From assembly GCA_023382975.1 (NCBI GenBank), contig JAHDXO010000018.1, forward strand, positions 1-64,000: a stretch of 64,000 nt of DNA. Reading direction: 5' to 3'. Position numbers and translations under genes: made by a program. A model generated the notes under the pieces. The model was given only the letters and a program-made list of their open reading frames with translations. It did no database searches and had not been told where the DNA came from. How positions within the stretch are numbered: position 1 is the stretch's first letter; each line of letters starts with the position of its first letter. Source of the DNA: Pirellulaceae bacterium (GTDB lineage Bacteria > Planctomycetota > Planctomycetia > Pirellulales > Pirellulaceae). Positions 1 through 9,178 of the stretch are shown piece by piece.

Positions 1-63
1 CTCAACTTCGGCGAGGAGTTGATGAAGCAAGGCATCACGCGCACCATCAACGGAATACTGTGA
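1..63 (+). CDS. C-terminal end of a probable GxxExxY family protein (partial)
   Basis: Only the last 20 codons are in the window, ending in TGA at 61-63. The residues contain INFG-like and KQGITR-like stretches (LNFGEELMKQGITRTINGIL). From memory this matches the C-terminal signature of GxxExxY proteins, a PD-(D/E)XK-like family of unknown role that is common in planctomycetes and often flanked by hairpin repeats. Such a repeat follows immediately here. The fragment is short, so the call rests on the tail and its context. Confidence 0.45.
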   Translation, partial: LNFGEELMKQGITRTINGIL

Positions 64-70
64 AAAAGGA

Positions 71-158
71 CTCTCACAGAGGCACGGAGGACACGGAGAA
101 GAAGAAAGAAGCCGACTTGAATAAATCTCCCTCTGTGCTCTCCGTGCCTCCGTGAGAG
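71..158. repeat. Imperfect inverted repeat (28-nt arms) downstream of the GxxExxY-like tail
   Basis: The arm at 71-98 and the reverse complement of 131-158 agree at 24 of 28 bases; both read CTCTCAC(A/G)GAGGCACGGAG at their start. The 32-base spacer is A-rich. The structure begins 8 bases after the stop codon of the preceding gene and ends just before the next gene, so it may act as a terminator or be a REP/MITE-like element. From memory, the same GAGGCACGGAG theme recurs beside GxxExxY genes in many genomes. Confidence 0.8.
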
Positions 159-171
159 GATTCAAAATTCC

Positions 172-1270
172 ATGAGCAATTTCGATTTCCCACAAACCGA
201 GTTCCGCGCCATCGCGGAATCTGCCGCCCGCGCGGAAGGCCACATCATGGGCGATCCGCGTGCCGCCTGTTTCCATGCTCGCTTCGCCCTGGAGTCGGCC
301 GTCCACTGGCTCTACCGCCACGATGCTGCGCTGCGGATGCCCTACGACCAAAGCCTGGGGTGCGCTGTTGCACGAACCGTCCTTCCAAAACCTGCTTCCC
401 CAAGCCGTTTTTCAAAGAGCACGGGGGATCCAGAAGATCGGCAACCAGGCGGTCCACAGCAACCGGCCCGTCCGGCAATACGACGCGCTGCAGGCCGTCA
501 AGGAACTGCATCATCTCTGCCATTGGCTGGTCCGTACCTACACCCCAGACGCCGCTCAGCGAAGCGCGCCCTGGAACGATGCGCTCGTACCGCAAGCCCC
601 GCCTGCGGGCGAGGTCGTGCCCCGCAAGCAACTGGTGGCCCTGGAACAGAAGCTGGCCGAGCAGAACGAGGCAGCACTCAAGCAACAGCGAGAGCGGGAC
701 GAACTGGATGCCGAACTGCAGACCTTGCGCGAGCAGTTGGCCGAGATCCGTGCCGCTGCCGAGCAGCAACCGGACCCGCACGATTACTCCGAGGCCGAGA
801 CCCGCCACTACCTGCGCAATCATCTGAACGACATCGTGATCCATCGCCTGCGCACCAATCAGCCGCTGACGGCGGATGACCTGAAGTCCCTGGAGAAGAC
901 GCTGGTCGAGATCGGCGAAGATGACGGGGAAACGCTGCTCTCCGATTTACTGGCCCGCAGCGAGGCTCCGTCCCTGGCCCATTTCGTGCGCAGCCTGGTC
1001 GGCATGGACCGTTCGGCTGCCCAAGCGGCCTTCTCGCAGTTCCTGAACGACCGCAGCCTGACCGCCCAGCAGATCCGTTTTGTCGAGCTGGTGATCGACC
1101 AGTTGACGGCCCGAGGCGTCATGGATGCGTCAGCGCTGTATGAACCGCCGTTCAGCAATCTGCACGCAGGCGGCCCCGACGAGCTGTTCGCGGGTAAGGA
1201 GACGGTTATCAACGCCGTGTTTGATGTCCTCCGATCCCTTGAACCACAAGTCCTCGGCTTGGCAGGGTAA
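172..1270 (+). pseudogene. hsdR: Type I restriction endonuclease subunit R (HsdR) remnant, internally deleted and frameshifted
   Basis: The start codon opens a DUF4145-like HsdR N-terminal domain with ALESAVHWLYRHD and, after a frame change, GNQAVHSNRPVRQYDAL. A charged coiled coil follows and ends in HDYSEAETR. The next residues are HYLRNHL...NQPLTADDLKSLE, which belong to the far C-terminal EcoEI_R_C-type domain, ending in FVELVIDQLTARGVMD...LYEPPF. The PD-(D/E)XK nuclease and both helicase lobes that should lie between them, well over 500 residues in HsdR, are missing. The frame changes at a G4 run (357-360): dropping one G restores SLGALLHEPSF. No hsdM or hsdS is visible nearby. A single-base sequencing error could explain the frameshift but not the missing core. 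Restriction activity is not expected. Confidence 0.8.
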
Positions 1271-1810
1271 TGACGCTGGCTCTTGGCCTCCAAGTGAGAG
1301 GGCAGGGTGAGGGGGCAGAAGGTGCGTCAGTTATTTCTCGAACGGTGCTAAGGCGGATTATTCACGAGCTGGCTGGCTTTCCCTGTAAGGCTTTTGGTGA
1401 CAACTGGTTGCATCCATCTTGCCCAAAGCGCCGCGCATCGTAACCCGAAGCGTAAGCGAGGAGTATTCGTTGAGTCTCCTCGCTCACGCGTCGGGTTACG
1501 AATGATCCGGACTAAACCCTCAGTCTTCAAAGGGTTTAGGCGTTTTTTGCGCCCGCCAAGTCCCTCTTTCGGCCAGAACAGGCATGGCACGACTCGAAAT
1601 GCCAGTGGTGTGGATCACCTTGGTTCGCGCTCGTGGTTGGTGGGTCGAGTTCTCTGGCGGAAAATGGCGAATGCTCCTTGGCGCGCGGCGTTCAAGTTGA
1701 CACGATAGGCGGTCTTGTTTGGATTTGACGCGACCGCGTGGGGCTGTTGCCTCGTGCGGAATGTTGAAACGCAGACTCCGGCCAGCAGTACGTGCAACGC
1801 GGGACAGGAT
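1271..1810. other. Gene-poor interval with a palindromic repeat
   Basis: Apart from the inverted repeat at 1439-1500, nothing here supports a gene. Open frames across the interval encode the NPKRKRG motif on one strand simply because they read through the repeat. A short stretch around 1334-1400 looks like dispersed planctomycete spacer sequence, but I cannot show that it recurs in this window. Confidence 0.6.
1439..1500. repeat. REP-like palindromic repeat, 24-nt arms with a 14-nt loop
   Basis: 1439-1462 (CGTAACCCGAAGCGTAAGCG, then AGGA) pairs with 1477-1500; the arms match at 22 of 24 bases around the loop 1463-1476. From memory, sequences of the form GTAACCCGAAGCG(T/C)NAGCGAGG are widely dispersed in Rhodopirellula-like genomes and give rise to spurious proteins containing NPKRKRG. 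No adjacent T-run is present, so a simple intrinsic terminator is less likely. Confidence 0.85.
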
Positions 1811-2236
1811 ATGCCAGCAGTCTTCGAATACCACTTGACGGTCTCCCACGAAGCGATGGATGGCCAGGGGCACGTCAACAATTTGGAATACGTCCGCTGG
1901 ATGCAGCAAGCGGCGGTCGCCCACTCCGACGCACAGGGCTGGACTTCCGAGCGATACCGGCAACTGGGCGCCGGCTGGGTCGTGCGGTCTCACAAGATCG
2001 ATTACCTGCAAGCCGCGTTCGCGGGCGACCAGATCGTCGTTTACACGTGGGTGTCCGATCTGCGCAAAGTCCGATCGCTGCGGAAGTACAAAATGGTTCG
2101 GACCGGCGACGGAGTCGTCGTCGCCACGGCCGAGACCGACTGGGCGTTCTTCGGCTACGAGCACCGAGTGCCGCGGCGCATCCCCGCCGCAGTGGCCGAG
2201 GCGTTTATCCTGGTGCCGGAGTCGGAGGAGCCGTGA
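1811..2236 (+). CDS. Acyl-CoA thioesterase, hot-dog fold (4-hydroxybenzoyl-CoA thioesterase/FadM-like)
   Basis: The protein is 141 residues, the normal size of a single hot-dog domain thioesterase. The N-terminal stretch HEAMDGQGHVNNLEYVRWM carries the acidic residue and the GHVNN-x(2)-Y pattern typical of the YbgC/FadM and 4-hydroxybenzoyl-CoA thioesterase families. The expected role is hydrolysis of acyl-CoA thioesters in the cytoplasm; the acyl substrate cannot be read from sequence. The ATG at 1811 was chosen over upstream in-frame codons because the family begins about ten residues before the HEAMD motif and a purine-rich GGGACAGG precedes it. No operon partner is evident. Confidence 0.8.
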   Translation: MPAVFEYHLTVSHEAMDGQGHVNNLEYVRWMQQAAVAHSDAQGWTSERYRQLGAGWVVRSHKIDYLQAAFAGDQIVVYTWVSDLRKVRSLRKYKMVRTGDGVVVATAETDWAFFGYEHRVPRRIPAAVAEAFILVPESEEP

Positions 2237-2361
2237 GAGGGCCGGTGATTGACGGGCGTTGGTGCTGCTGTTAGTTTCGTAGTCGCTTCCCGGTTCGCTC
2301 GCCGCATCCAATCCGCGGTCGCGATGGATTCCTCACTCGTACATTGCACAGGGAACTGCCC

Positions 2362-3315
2362 GTGAATCGCCTTACCACGTGGTTGGTCGTAACGCTGATG
2401 GGAACTCTTCTGACGGGATGCGGTCCGGAAGCGCCGCCGCCGAACGCGGCCCGTCCACCGAGCGAGCAGGTTGATAATTCTTCTTCGCCGGCCGACGGAA
2501 ACGACAAGGTCGAACCATCGCAGTCGGACTCGGAGTCGGTAGCGGCAAGCGACGACCGCATCGTCACGCCGGAGCAGTTGGTTGACGCGCTGCGGCGAAA
2601 GAATCCTGGCTTCGACGAGGCGAATATCGGCATGAGGCCGATCAGTGCCGATCTGCTCGAGATGGCGATCAACGACCCGGCGGTCAAGGATATCAGTCCT
2701 CTCAGGAAACAACGAATTGCCAAGCTGGACCTGCGGTTCTGTGACGTCACCGATCTCAGCCCGCTGGAAGGCATGCCGATCTCCGAGCTGTACCTGGAAG
2801 AGAACAAGCGGCTGAGCGACTTGGGGCCGTTGCGCGGTATGCCGTTGCACAAGTTGTACTTGTCCAACACGGCCGTTGAGAATCTGTCGCCGTTGCGCGG
2901 CGCTCCGCTGATGGAACTGAACGCCGTCGGCGCCCGCATCCGGGATCTTTCGCCGCTGGTGGAATCCCCGCTGCAAATGCTGTGGCTGACGGATTGCCCC
3001 GTGACCGATCTGGCGCCGCTGAAGAAGGTGCCGCTCGTAAGCCTCACTTTGGAGAACACGCCGGTCGAAGACATCAGCCCTCTGGCCGGCACGTCGTTGC
3101 AGCGTTTGCACATCGGCGGTACGAAAGTCAAGGACTTGACGCCCGTGGGCCAGATGGGATTGAGCCGGTTGATCTTCACTCCGGAACGGATCGAGAAGGG
3201 AATCGATGTGGTCCGGAAGAGCGAATCGATCGGCGAAATCGGCAACGACTTCGAACATCGCTTGACGCCCGATGAATTCTGGATCCTGTACGACGAAGGC
3301 AAGCTGAAGCAGTAG
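2362..3315 (+). CDS. Leucine-rich-repeat lipoprotein
   Basis: The GTG at 2362 starts a signal peptide ending in the lipobox LLTGC, so the mature protein is probably lipid-anchored at Cys22. A low-complexity linker rich in Pro, Ser and Asp follows. From about residue 115 to 270 there are about seven short leucine-rich repeats of about 22 residues with the theme DLSPL-x(2)-x-PL-x(2)-LxL, the compact type common in planctomycete surface and kinase-linked proteins. LRRs are protein-interaction surfaces; no enzymatic motif is visible. GTG was chosen because it sits directly before the signal peptide and AGGGA lies just upstream; an in-frame TTG 18 bases earlier is less likely. The gene stands alone between unrelated neighbours. 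Confidence 0.75.
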   Translation: MNRLTTWLVVTLMGTLLTGCGPEAPPPNAARPPSEQVDNSSSPADGNDKVEPSQSDSESVAASDDRIVTPEQLVDALRRKNPGFDEANIGMRPISADLLEMAINDPAVKDISPLRKQRIAKLDLRFCDVTDLSPLEGMPISELYLEENKRLSDLGPLRGMPLHKLYLSNTAVENLSPLRGAPLMELNAVGARIRDLSPLVESPLQMLWLTDCPVTDLAPLKKVPLVSLTLENTPVEDISPLAGTSLQRLHIGGTKVKDLTPVGQMGLSRLIFTPERIEKGIDVVRKSESIGEIGNDFEHRLTPDEFWILYDEGKLKQ

Positions 3316-3400
3316 CAATGCGCGCGAAACAAAGAGGTGATTTCCCGAGCCTTGCTAGCGAAACCGGGATAGACTCGAACCAGCCCCGAGCGAGGTGATC

Positions 3401-4936
3401 ATGGATTATCTTGTTGGCATCGATCTCGGCTCTACCAACCTGAAGGCCATCGTCTACGACACGGCGGGCCGCGCTGTTGCCCGAGCTAGTCGTCCGACTC
3501 AGCGGTTCAATCCCGATCCGGACCATCCTGCGTGGGCGATCTGGCGACCCGAGCAGATTTGGGAAGGCGTCTGCGAATCGCTGCGCGAGGCCACGGCCCA
3601 ACTGGACGACCGCTCGCGCATCCGCGGGGTCGCCGTCACGGGGATGGGCATGGACGGCGTGCCGCTGGACCGCGACGGCCGCTGGCTGTATCCGTTCATC
3701 TCGTGGCACTGCCCGCGCACCGAGCCGCAGTACCGCTGGTGGCTCGAACAGATCGGGACCGAAAAGCAGTTTGCCGTCGGCGGCAACCAGATCTGGGTAT
3801 TCAACACGGCTCTGCGGCTGCGATGGATGGCCGAAAACGAACCAGAGATCCTCGATCGGACTCACAAATGGGTGCTGATCGAGGATTTCATCAACCATCA
3901 GTTGTGCGGCGCTCTGGCCACTGACTACAGCATGGCCTCGACCACCTTGCTGTTCGACCAACGCCGTCAGGGTTGGTCGGAGGAGTTGCTACACCGGTCG
4001 GGCATCGACGCGTCGATCTTGTGCGACCCGCAGCCGAGCGGAACCGTGCTGGGCACGGTGCATGCGGCGGCGTCCGAGGCGACGGGCCTGCCCGCTGGCA
4101 CGCCGGTGGTGCTAGGCGGACACGATTATCTGTGCGGCGCCCTGCCGACCGGCGTCTTCCGGCCCGGCGTGTTGGGCGATGTCACGGGAACCTGGGAGAT
4201 GGTCGTCGCCGCGCTGGACGAACCCGTGCTGACGCCCGAGGTGCTGCAGATGGGCATCCTGGTCGACTCGCACGTGGCCCGCGGACGCTGGGCTGCGATG
4301 GGAGCGACGGTGGCGGCCGAACAGTTGGAGTGGTTCCGCCGCGAATACGGCCAGCCGGAAGGTCGCCGCGCGGCCGATGAAGGCGGCGTCGACTGGGACT
4401 ATCTGATGCAGGCGGCCGAGGCGTCGGCGCCGGGCGCCGGCGGGTGCCTGTTTCTGCCGCACATGTCGGGCAGCCACTGCCCGATCGTCGACCACCGCTC
4501 GTCGGGCGCCTTCATCGGCCTGAAGAACTTAACGACCAAGGGCGACATGTTGCGGGCGATCATCGAAGGACTCGACTACCAATTCCTGCAAGTCGTGCAG
4601 GGGTTCGGACACAGCCTGAATGTCCGCCCGAATCGTATCGTGGCGATCGGCGGCGCGGTGCATAACCACTTTTGGATGCAGAACAAGGCCGACGTCGTCG
4701 GCACGGTCATCGAAGTCCCGGAGATCGACGAGGCCGTCGTGCTCGGCGCGGCGGTGCTGGCCGGGATCGGCGTCGGCATCTTCGCCGACGAAGCGGAAGC
4801 CTACCAGCAGGTCTACCGCCCCGGGCAGGTCTACGAGCCCGATGGTCGCCGGCACGCCTACTACCTCGAACGTTTCGCCATCTTCTCGCAACTGTACGCC
4901 GCCCTGAAACAAGTCCATCACCAATTGCAGGTTTGA
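3401..4936 (+). CDS. FGGY-family carbohydrate kinase
   Basis: The 511-residue protein has the ASKHA ATPase plan of FGGY sugar kinases: the N-terminal phosphate loop VGIDLGSTNLKAIVYD at residues 5-20, a substrate region with GMGMDGVPLD, a GGHDYLCG segment, and the C-terminal IGGAVHN and VLGAAVLAGIGVG segments. It phosphorylates a pentulose, hexulose or polyol using ATP in the cytoplasm. The ATG at 3401 has a GAGGTG ribosome site five bases upstream. The alpha-L-fucosidase gene begins 5 bases after its stop, so the two are probably co-transcribed. That pairing makes L-fuculose a reasonable substrate guess, but specificity within FGGY kinases is not readable by eye. Confidence 0.85.
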   Translation: MDYLVGIDLGSTNLKAIVYDTAGRAVARASRPTQRFNPDPDHPAWAIWRPEQIWEGVCESLREATAQLDDRSRIRGVAVTGMGMDGVPLDRDGRWLYPFISWHCPRTEPQYRWWLEQIGTEKQFAVGGNQIWVFNTALRLRWMAENEPEILDRTHKWVLIEDFINHQLCGALATDYSMASTTLLFDQRRQGWSEELLHRSGIDASILCDPQPSGTVLGTVHAAASEATGLPAGTPVVLGGHDYLCGALPTGVFRPGVLGDVTGTWEMVVAALDEPVLTPEVLQMGILVDSHVARGRWAAMGATVAAEQLEWFRREYGQPEGRRAADEGGVDWDYLMQAAEASAPGAGGCLFLPHMSGSHCPIVDHRSSGAFIGLKNLTTKGDMLRAIIEGLDYQFLQVVQGFGHSLNVRPNRIVAIGGAVHNHFWMQNKADVVGTVIEVPEIDEAVVLGAAVLAGIGVGIFADEAEAYQQVYRPGQVYEPDGRRHAYYLERFAIFSQLYAALKQVHHQLQV

Positions 4937-4941
4937 CTCCC

Positions 4942-6345
4942 ATGCATCGACGCCATTTTGTTCAAGCTCTGGCCGGTATGACTGCTGCGACAACGCTGCC
5001 GGGACGGGTGCCATTCTCAGTCGCCGAGGCATCCTTTGCAGCGGACGAATCGACGACGCCGGTGGATCGGTCGATTCCGCGTTTCGGGGACGGGCGAGAC
5101 TGGTTCTTCGAGAAGCGATTCGGCATGTTCGTTCATTGGGGACTGTACGCCATCCCCAGTTGGCACGAACAGCACCAGTGGCGAGGTCGCGTGCCGCGCG
5201 ACCAGTACGTCCAACTGGCTGGACATTGGAATCCGGTCAAGTACGATCCGGACGCTTGGCTCGATTTGGCACAAGCCGCCGGGATGAAATACCTGTGCAT
5301 CACGACCAAACACCACGACGGCTTCTGCCTGTGGAACACGCAGCAGACGGTCTATAACACGATGAACACTCCGTACGGTAAGGACGTGCTCAAAATGCTG
5401 GCCGACGCCTGTCATCGGCGCCGGTTTCCGCTGTGTCTGTACTATTCGATCGCGGATTGGCATCATCCGAACTATCCGAACCAAGGCCGTCACCACGAAC
5501 TGCCGCCGCAGCCGGGCGACCAGCCGGATTGGGACAAGTACCTGGAGTTCCTTAAGGCCCAGGTCCGCGAACTATGCACCAACTACGGCGAGATTCACGG
5601 GTTCTGGTGGGACATGAACGTACCCGAACACATCGATCCGTCGATCAACGCCATGATCCGCCGCCTTCAGCCCGGCGCTGTGATCAACAATCGCGGCTTT
5701 GACCAAGGCGATTTCGGCACGCCGGAACGTGACTACGAAAAGGACGAGTCGATCGCGTTCGACCGGCCGACCGAAGCGTGCCAGTCGGTAGGGATCGAAA
5801 GTTGGGGCTATCGCCGGGACGAAGACTACTACACGGACCGCCATTTGATGCGAAGCGTCGATCGGTATCTGGCTCGCGACGCCAACTATCTGCTGAACGT
5901 CGGGCCGATGCCGGACGGCACGATTCCGCCGCAGGCGGTGGCCATTCTGGAGCGGATCGGCAAATGGTATCAAACGGTCCGCGAGTCGCTGGAAGACGTT
6001 CGACCAGCGTCCCATTTGACGACCAACCGCAACGTGCTGCTCACGCGGCGCGGCAACACGCTGTACGTCCATCTGCACAAAGATCCCGCGACGGATTCGG
6101 TCAAGCTCAAGCCGATCGCCGTCACTCCCCGGCGGGCCACGTTGTTGAACACCGGTCAAGACGTGGAATTCGCGGTGGATCTCGTGCCCAGCGAGCACGT
6201 TGCGCAACTGCCTTGTCTGCGGCTGCGCAAGTTGCCCGTGAACGAATTGGCCAACACGGTGCTGGTCGTCAAGCTCGAATTCGACGACCTGTCCGAATCC
6301 GCCTCGCCCGAACCGGTGGACCGAGTCGACTTGCGGATTCGGTAG
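4942..6345 (+). CDS. Secreted alpha-L-fucosidase (GH29)
   Basis: The protein is 467 residues. It starts with MHRRHFVQALAG followed by a hydrophobic Ala/Thr stretch, a Tat-like export signal. The GH29 catalytic barrel begins at WFFEKRFGMFVHWGLYAIPS (residues 54-73), has the substrate histidines in TTKHHDGFCLW, and shows the nucleophile region GFWWDMN with Asp224. A small C-terminal beta domain ends the protein. GH29 enzymes release alpha-linked L-fucose by a retaining mechanism. The gene follows the FGGY kinase with a 5-base gap, suggesting an uptake-and-phosphorylation pair in which fucose is released outside the cytoplasm. No transporter or isomerase is adjacent. Confidence 0.88.
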   Translation: MHRRHFVQALAGMTAATTLPGRVPFSVAEASFAADESTTPVDRSIPRFGDGRDWFFEKRFGMFVHWGLYAIPSWHEQHQWRGRVPRDQYVQLAGHWNPVKYDPDAWLDLAQAAGMKYLCITTKHHDGFCLWNTQQTVYNTMNTPYGKDVLKMLADACHRRRFPLCLYYSIADWHHPNYPNQGRHHELPPQPGDQPDWDKYLEFLKAQVRELCTNYGEIHGFWWDMNVPEHIDPSINAMIRRLQPGAVINNRGFDQGDFGTPERDYEKDESIAFDRPTEACQSVGIESWGYRRDEDYYTDRHLMRSVDRYLARDANYLLNVGPMPDGTIPPQAVAILERIGKWYQTVRESLEDVRPASHLTTNRNVLLTRRGNTLYVHLHKDPATDSVKLKPIAVTPRRATLLNTGQDVEFAVDLVPSEHVAQLPCLRLRKLPVNELANTVLVVKLEFDDLSESASPEPVDRVDLRIR

Positions 6346-6408
6346 TCGGAGAGATCGTCGTTCGTTGCCACTGCTTGCGACGATCAAGCCCACGCTTCAG
6401 CGTCGTAC

Positions 6409-7071
6409 CTACGGCAGACGCTGGATGCGGATATTGCGGTACGATACATCCGCGCCGTGGTCTTGCAGGCCGATGTGACCGTCGCGTTTGAAATCCTTCA
6501 GCGCCGTATTGAACTTGTTGCGGGTGCCGTCCGGATTCTGGTTCGCCTCGGTCCATTGATTCAGGTCGGCATCGATGATCTTCTCGCCGTTCAGCACAAC
6601 CGTGATCTTCGCGTCCTGGGCCGTGATCGAGATCTTGTTCCACTCGCCCGCCGGGCGGTCGGCCACTTTGGTCGGCGCCAGCAGATCGTACAAGGCGCCC
6701 GTGCTGTGCTTGCCGGGCGCCGCGGCGGGTTTGTCTACCTGGATCTCGATCCCTGTCTGGACGGGGTTGCCCGGATTGTCGGTGCGGAAGAAGATGCCGC
6801 TGTTGCCGGCCGTCTTGAATTCCAGCTCCAGGCAGAAGTCTGCGAACCGCTCCTTGGTCCAAATGTAATTGGCCTTTTCCTTGCGGACGAGCGTTCCGTC
6901 CTCGACGACCCAGCCGGCACTGGGGGCTCCACCACTTGCACTCTGCCAAGCCGACAGATCTGACCCGTCGAACAACGCCTGACCTTGGGCATCCGCGGCG
7001 ACCAGGGATGTCGCGAAAGCACAGAACAACAACACGGAGCAACCGACAACAGCACACGGTTTGCGAAACAT
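6409..7071 (-). CDS. Secreted DUF1080 (3-keto-disaccharide hydrolase-like) protein
   Basis: The 220-residue product has a cleavable signal peptide (SVLLFCAFATSLVAADA) and then one DUF1080 jelly-roll domain: ALFDGSDLSAWQ at its start, SGIFFRTDNPGNP in the middle and GHIGLQDHGADVSYRNIRI at its end, all hallmarks of this concanavalin-like family, which is greatly expanded in planctomycetes. Some relatives hydrolyse 3-keto-glycosides; others have no known activity. The ATG at 7071 is preceded by AAAGG; an upstream in-frame TTG was rejected because it would put five polar residues before the signal. It converges with the fucosidase gene. Confidence 0.82.
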   Translation of the reverse strand: MFRKPCAVVGCSVLLFCAFATSLVAADAQGQALFDGSDLSAWQSASGGAPSAGWVVEDGTLVRKEKANYIWTKERFADFCLELEFKTAGNSGIFFRTDNPGNPVQTGIEIQVDKPAAAPGKHSTGALYDLLAPTKVADRPAGEWNKISITAQDAKITVVLNGEKIIDADLNQWTEANQNPDGTRNKFNTALKDFKRDGHIGLQDHGADVSYRNIRIQRLP

Positions 7072-7560
7072 GGAGGGACCTTTCAAAAAGCGGGATATCA
7101 GGGCAGTTCAAACCGTCCGGGCAGATCGACATCCGCCCGATCACTGCGACCCAATATAACCGCCTAATGAGTTGATTTCGACAGGCCCTGCGCCTTGATA
7201 GGCCGAGGCACGCGTCGCCTGGCTTGGACATCGTTGGCGACTGCGATGGGCGGACGAGCTGACTATCCCGTTGTGCGGCCAAGAGGCTGTGTCGCGGAAG
7301 TCGTCTTGCCTGTTCGGCCTTGGATGGGTAGATTCTTCGCTTCGGCCCTCCCCGCTTTTGCGTTTCGAGTTCGTGAAATACTTGGGACAGGCACCCCGCG
7401 GTCCAGAAGATGGGCCGTTTTTCTGTGATCTCGGCTCGAAGCCCGTCCCGTTTTTCGCAGCCTCGTTTCCCTAAAACGGTCCAACCTTGCAGCGTCTGCA
7501 GGTTCGGCACGGATGGTTTCGCTTGTCGCGGGCATCGCGGCGTCATCACGGAATGGTTTC
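7072..7560. other. Divergent intergenic region between the DUF1080 gene and gltX
   Basis: No gene is supported in these 489 bases. The promoters for the leftward DUF1080 gene and the rightward gltX should lie here, but I could not pick a convincing -35/-10 pair. Open frames on both strands encode Arg/Ser-rich low-quality peptides typical of noncoding GC-rich DNA. Confidence 0.55.
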
Positions 7561-9135
7561 ATGACGGTTCGCACTAGGTTCGCTCCCAGTCCGACAGGTT
7601 ACCTGCACATCGGCGGAGTACGCACGGCATTGTTCAACTGGCTCTTTAGTCGCCAGCATGGGGGGCAGTTCATCCTCCGCATCGATGACACCGATCAACA
7701 ACGCAATGTGCAGGAGGCGTTGCAGCCGATTCTGGACGGCTTCCGCTGGCTGGGCATCGACTGGGATGAAGGACCCGACGTCGGCGGACCGTGCGGCCCT
7801 TATTTTCAATCGCTGCGAGGGGATCGATATCGCGCCGCGGTCGCTCAGTTGCTCGAGTCGGGTTTGGCCTATCGCGACTTCGCCCGCCCCGACGAGACGC
7901 AGGCCGAGCGTGAAGCGGCGGAGCGTGAAAAGCGACCGTTCCGCTACAGCCGGCGATGGATGGCCGAAGACGACCAGCAGGCGGCGAAGTTCCAGGCCGA
8001 GGGGCGATCGGCCGTGGTGCGACTGAAGATGCCGACGGAGGGCCAGTGCCGATTCCACGACCTGATCCGCGGCGATGTGGAATTCGAATGGGCGGCCGAG
8101 CAGGATCACGTCATCCAACGCGCCGATGGTACGTGCCTGTACCATTTGGCCAGCGTGGTCGACGATCATGATTTTGGGATCACCCACGTGATTCGAGCCG
8201 TCGAGCATCTTTCCAACACGCCGCGTCAATGGTTCATCGCGGAAGCGCTGGGCTGGAAATCGCCCCAATTTGCTCACTTGCCCTATGTTGCGGAGCCCGG
8301 CAGCTCGAACAAACTGAGCAAGCGTAAGCTGGCCCAGTATTTGAAGAACGCCGATTTCCGCAAATTGTTCGAGCACGGCGAGCGGATTGCGCAGCGCGTC
8401 GGCCGTGCGGTGTCGCCCGAGACGTTCAACCCAGTGATCGTCGATTTCTACCGCGAGGTGGGTTATCTTCCGGATGCGCTGGTCAACTACCTGCTGTTGT
8501 TGGGCTGGTCGCTGGATGACCGGAGCGAGCAATTCACGCGGGACGAGATGATACGGGCCTTTTCGCTGGAACGAGTCAACCGCGCGCCGGCCAGTTTCGA
8601 TCCGCAGAAGTTGGCGGCCTTTCAAGACCGGTACATGCGTTTGGTTCCGGTCGAAGAGAAGGTGGTTTCGACGTTGCCGTACCTGCAACAGGCGGCGTTG
8701 GTTCCCGATCCGCTCCCGGATGGTGTGCGCGCTCAACTGGCGGCGATCATCGAGGCAGCGGGCGACCGGATCAAAGTCGCGGGGGACATTCTGGAATTCG
8801 CCGATTTCTTCACGCCCGACGACGGATTGACCTACGACGAAGCGGCGTGGCAGAAGCGAGTCGTCAAACCGGCGGAAGCCGGCGGGCTGTTGTCGCGATT
8901 CCAAGTCCGCCTTGCCCAGTCCGAAGACTTCACCGCTGCTGCGATCGAGCAGTTGATGCAGCAGTTCGTCCAGGACGAATCGATCGGCATCGGTCAGATC
9001 ATCCATGCGCTGCGCGTCGCTGTTACCGGCAAGTCAGTCGGTTTTGGAATGTTCGAGACGCTTGCCATTCTGGGACGCGAGCGGTGTCTGAACCGAATTG
9101 CCATCGCCCTGCAGAAACTGTCATCGTCCACGTAG
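7561..9135 (+). CDS. gltX: Glutamate--tRNA ligase
   Basis: The enzyme charges tRNA(Glu) with glutamate in the cytoplasm. The class I signature is at the N-terminus: [19 protein letters not shown], with the HIGH-like HIGG. The KMSKS-like loop appears as NKLSKRKL near residue 250. The 524-residue length is slightly above the bacterial norm. ATG 7561 was chosen because it sits four codons before the conserved RFAPSPTG; the in-frame ATG at 7513 would add 16 unrelated residues. glnS follows after 43 bases. A dedicated GlnRS implies that this GluRS need not misacylate tRNA(Gln), which is an inference from the pair rather than from specificity residues. Confidence 0.95.
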   Translation: MTVRTRFAPSPTGYLHIGGVRTALFNWLFSRQHGGQFILRIDDTDQQRNVQEALQPILDGFRWLGIDWDEGPDVGGPCGPYFQSLRGDRYRAAVAQLLESGLAYRDFARPDETQAEREAAEREKRPFRYSRRWMAEDDQQAAKFQAEGRSAVVRLKMPTEGQCRFHDLIRGDVEFEWAAEQDHVIQRADGTCLYHLASVVDDHDFGITHVIRAVEHLSNTPRQWFIAEALGWKSPQFAHLPYVAEPGSSNKLSKRKLAQYLKNADFRKLFEHGERIAQRVGRAVSPETFNPVIVDFYREVGYLPDALVNYLLLLGWSLDDRSEQFTRDEMIRAFSLERVNRAPASFDPQKLAAFQDRYMRLVPVEEKVVSTLPYLQQAALVPDPLPDGVRAQLAAIIEAAGDRIKVAGDILEFADFFTPDDGLTYDEAAWQKRVVKPAEAGGLLSRFQVRLAQSEDFTAAAIEQLMQQFVQDESIGIGQIIHALRVAVTGKSVGFGMFETLAILGRERCLNRIAIALQKLSSST

Positions 9136-9178
9136 ACCGAAATTTCCGAAGTTCATCATTGCCACGGAGAAGGCTGCC

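Noticed and set aside
1394-1708. 104-residue frame containing NPKRKRG
   Set aside because: It reads through the palindromic repeat; proteins of this kind are known artefacts of that repeat family.
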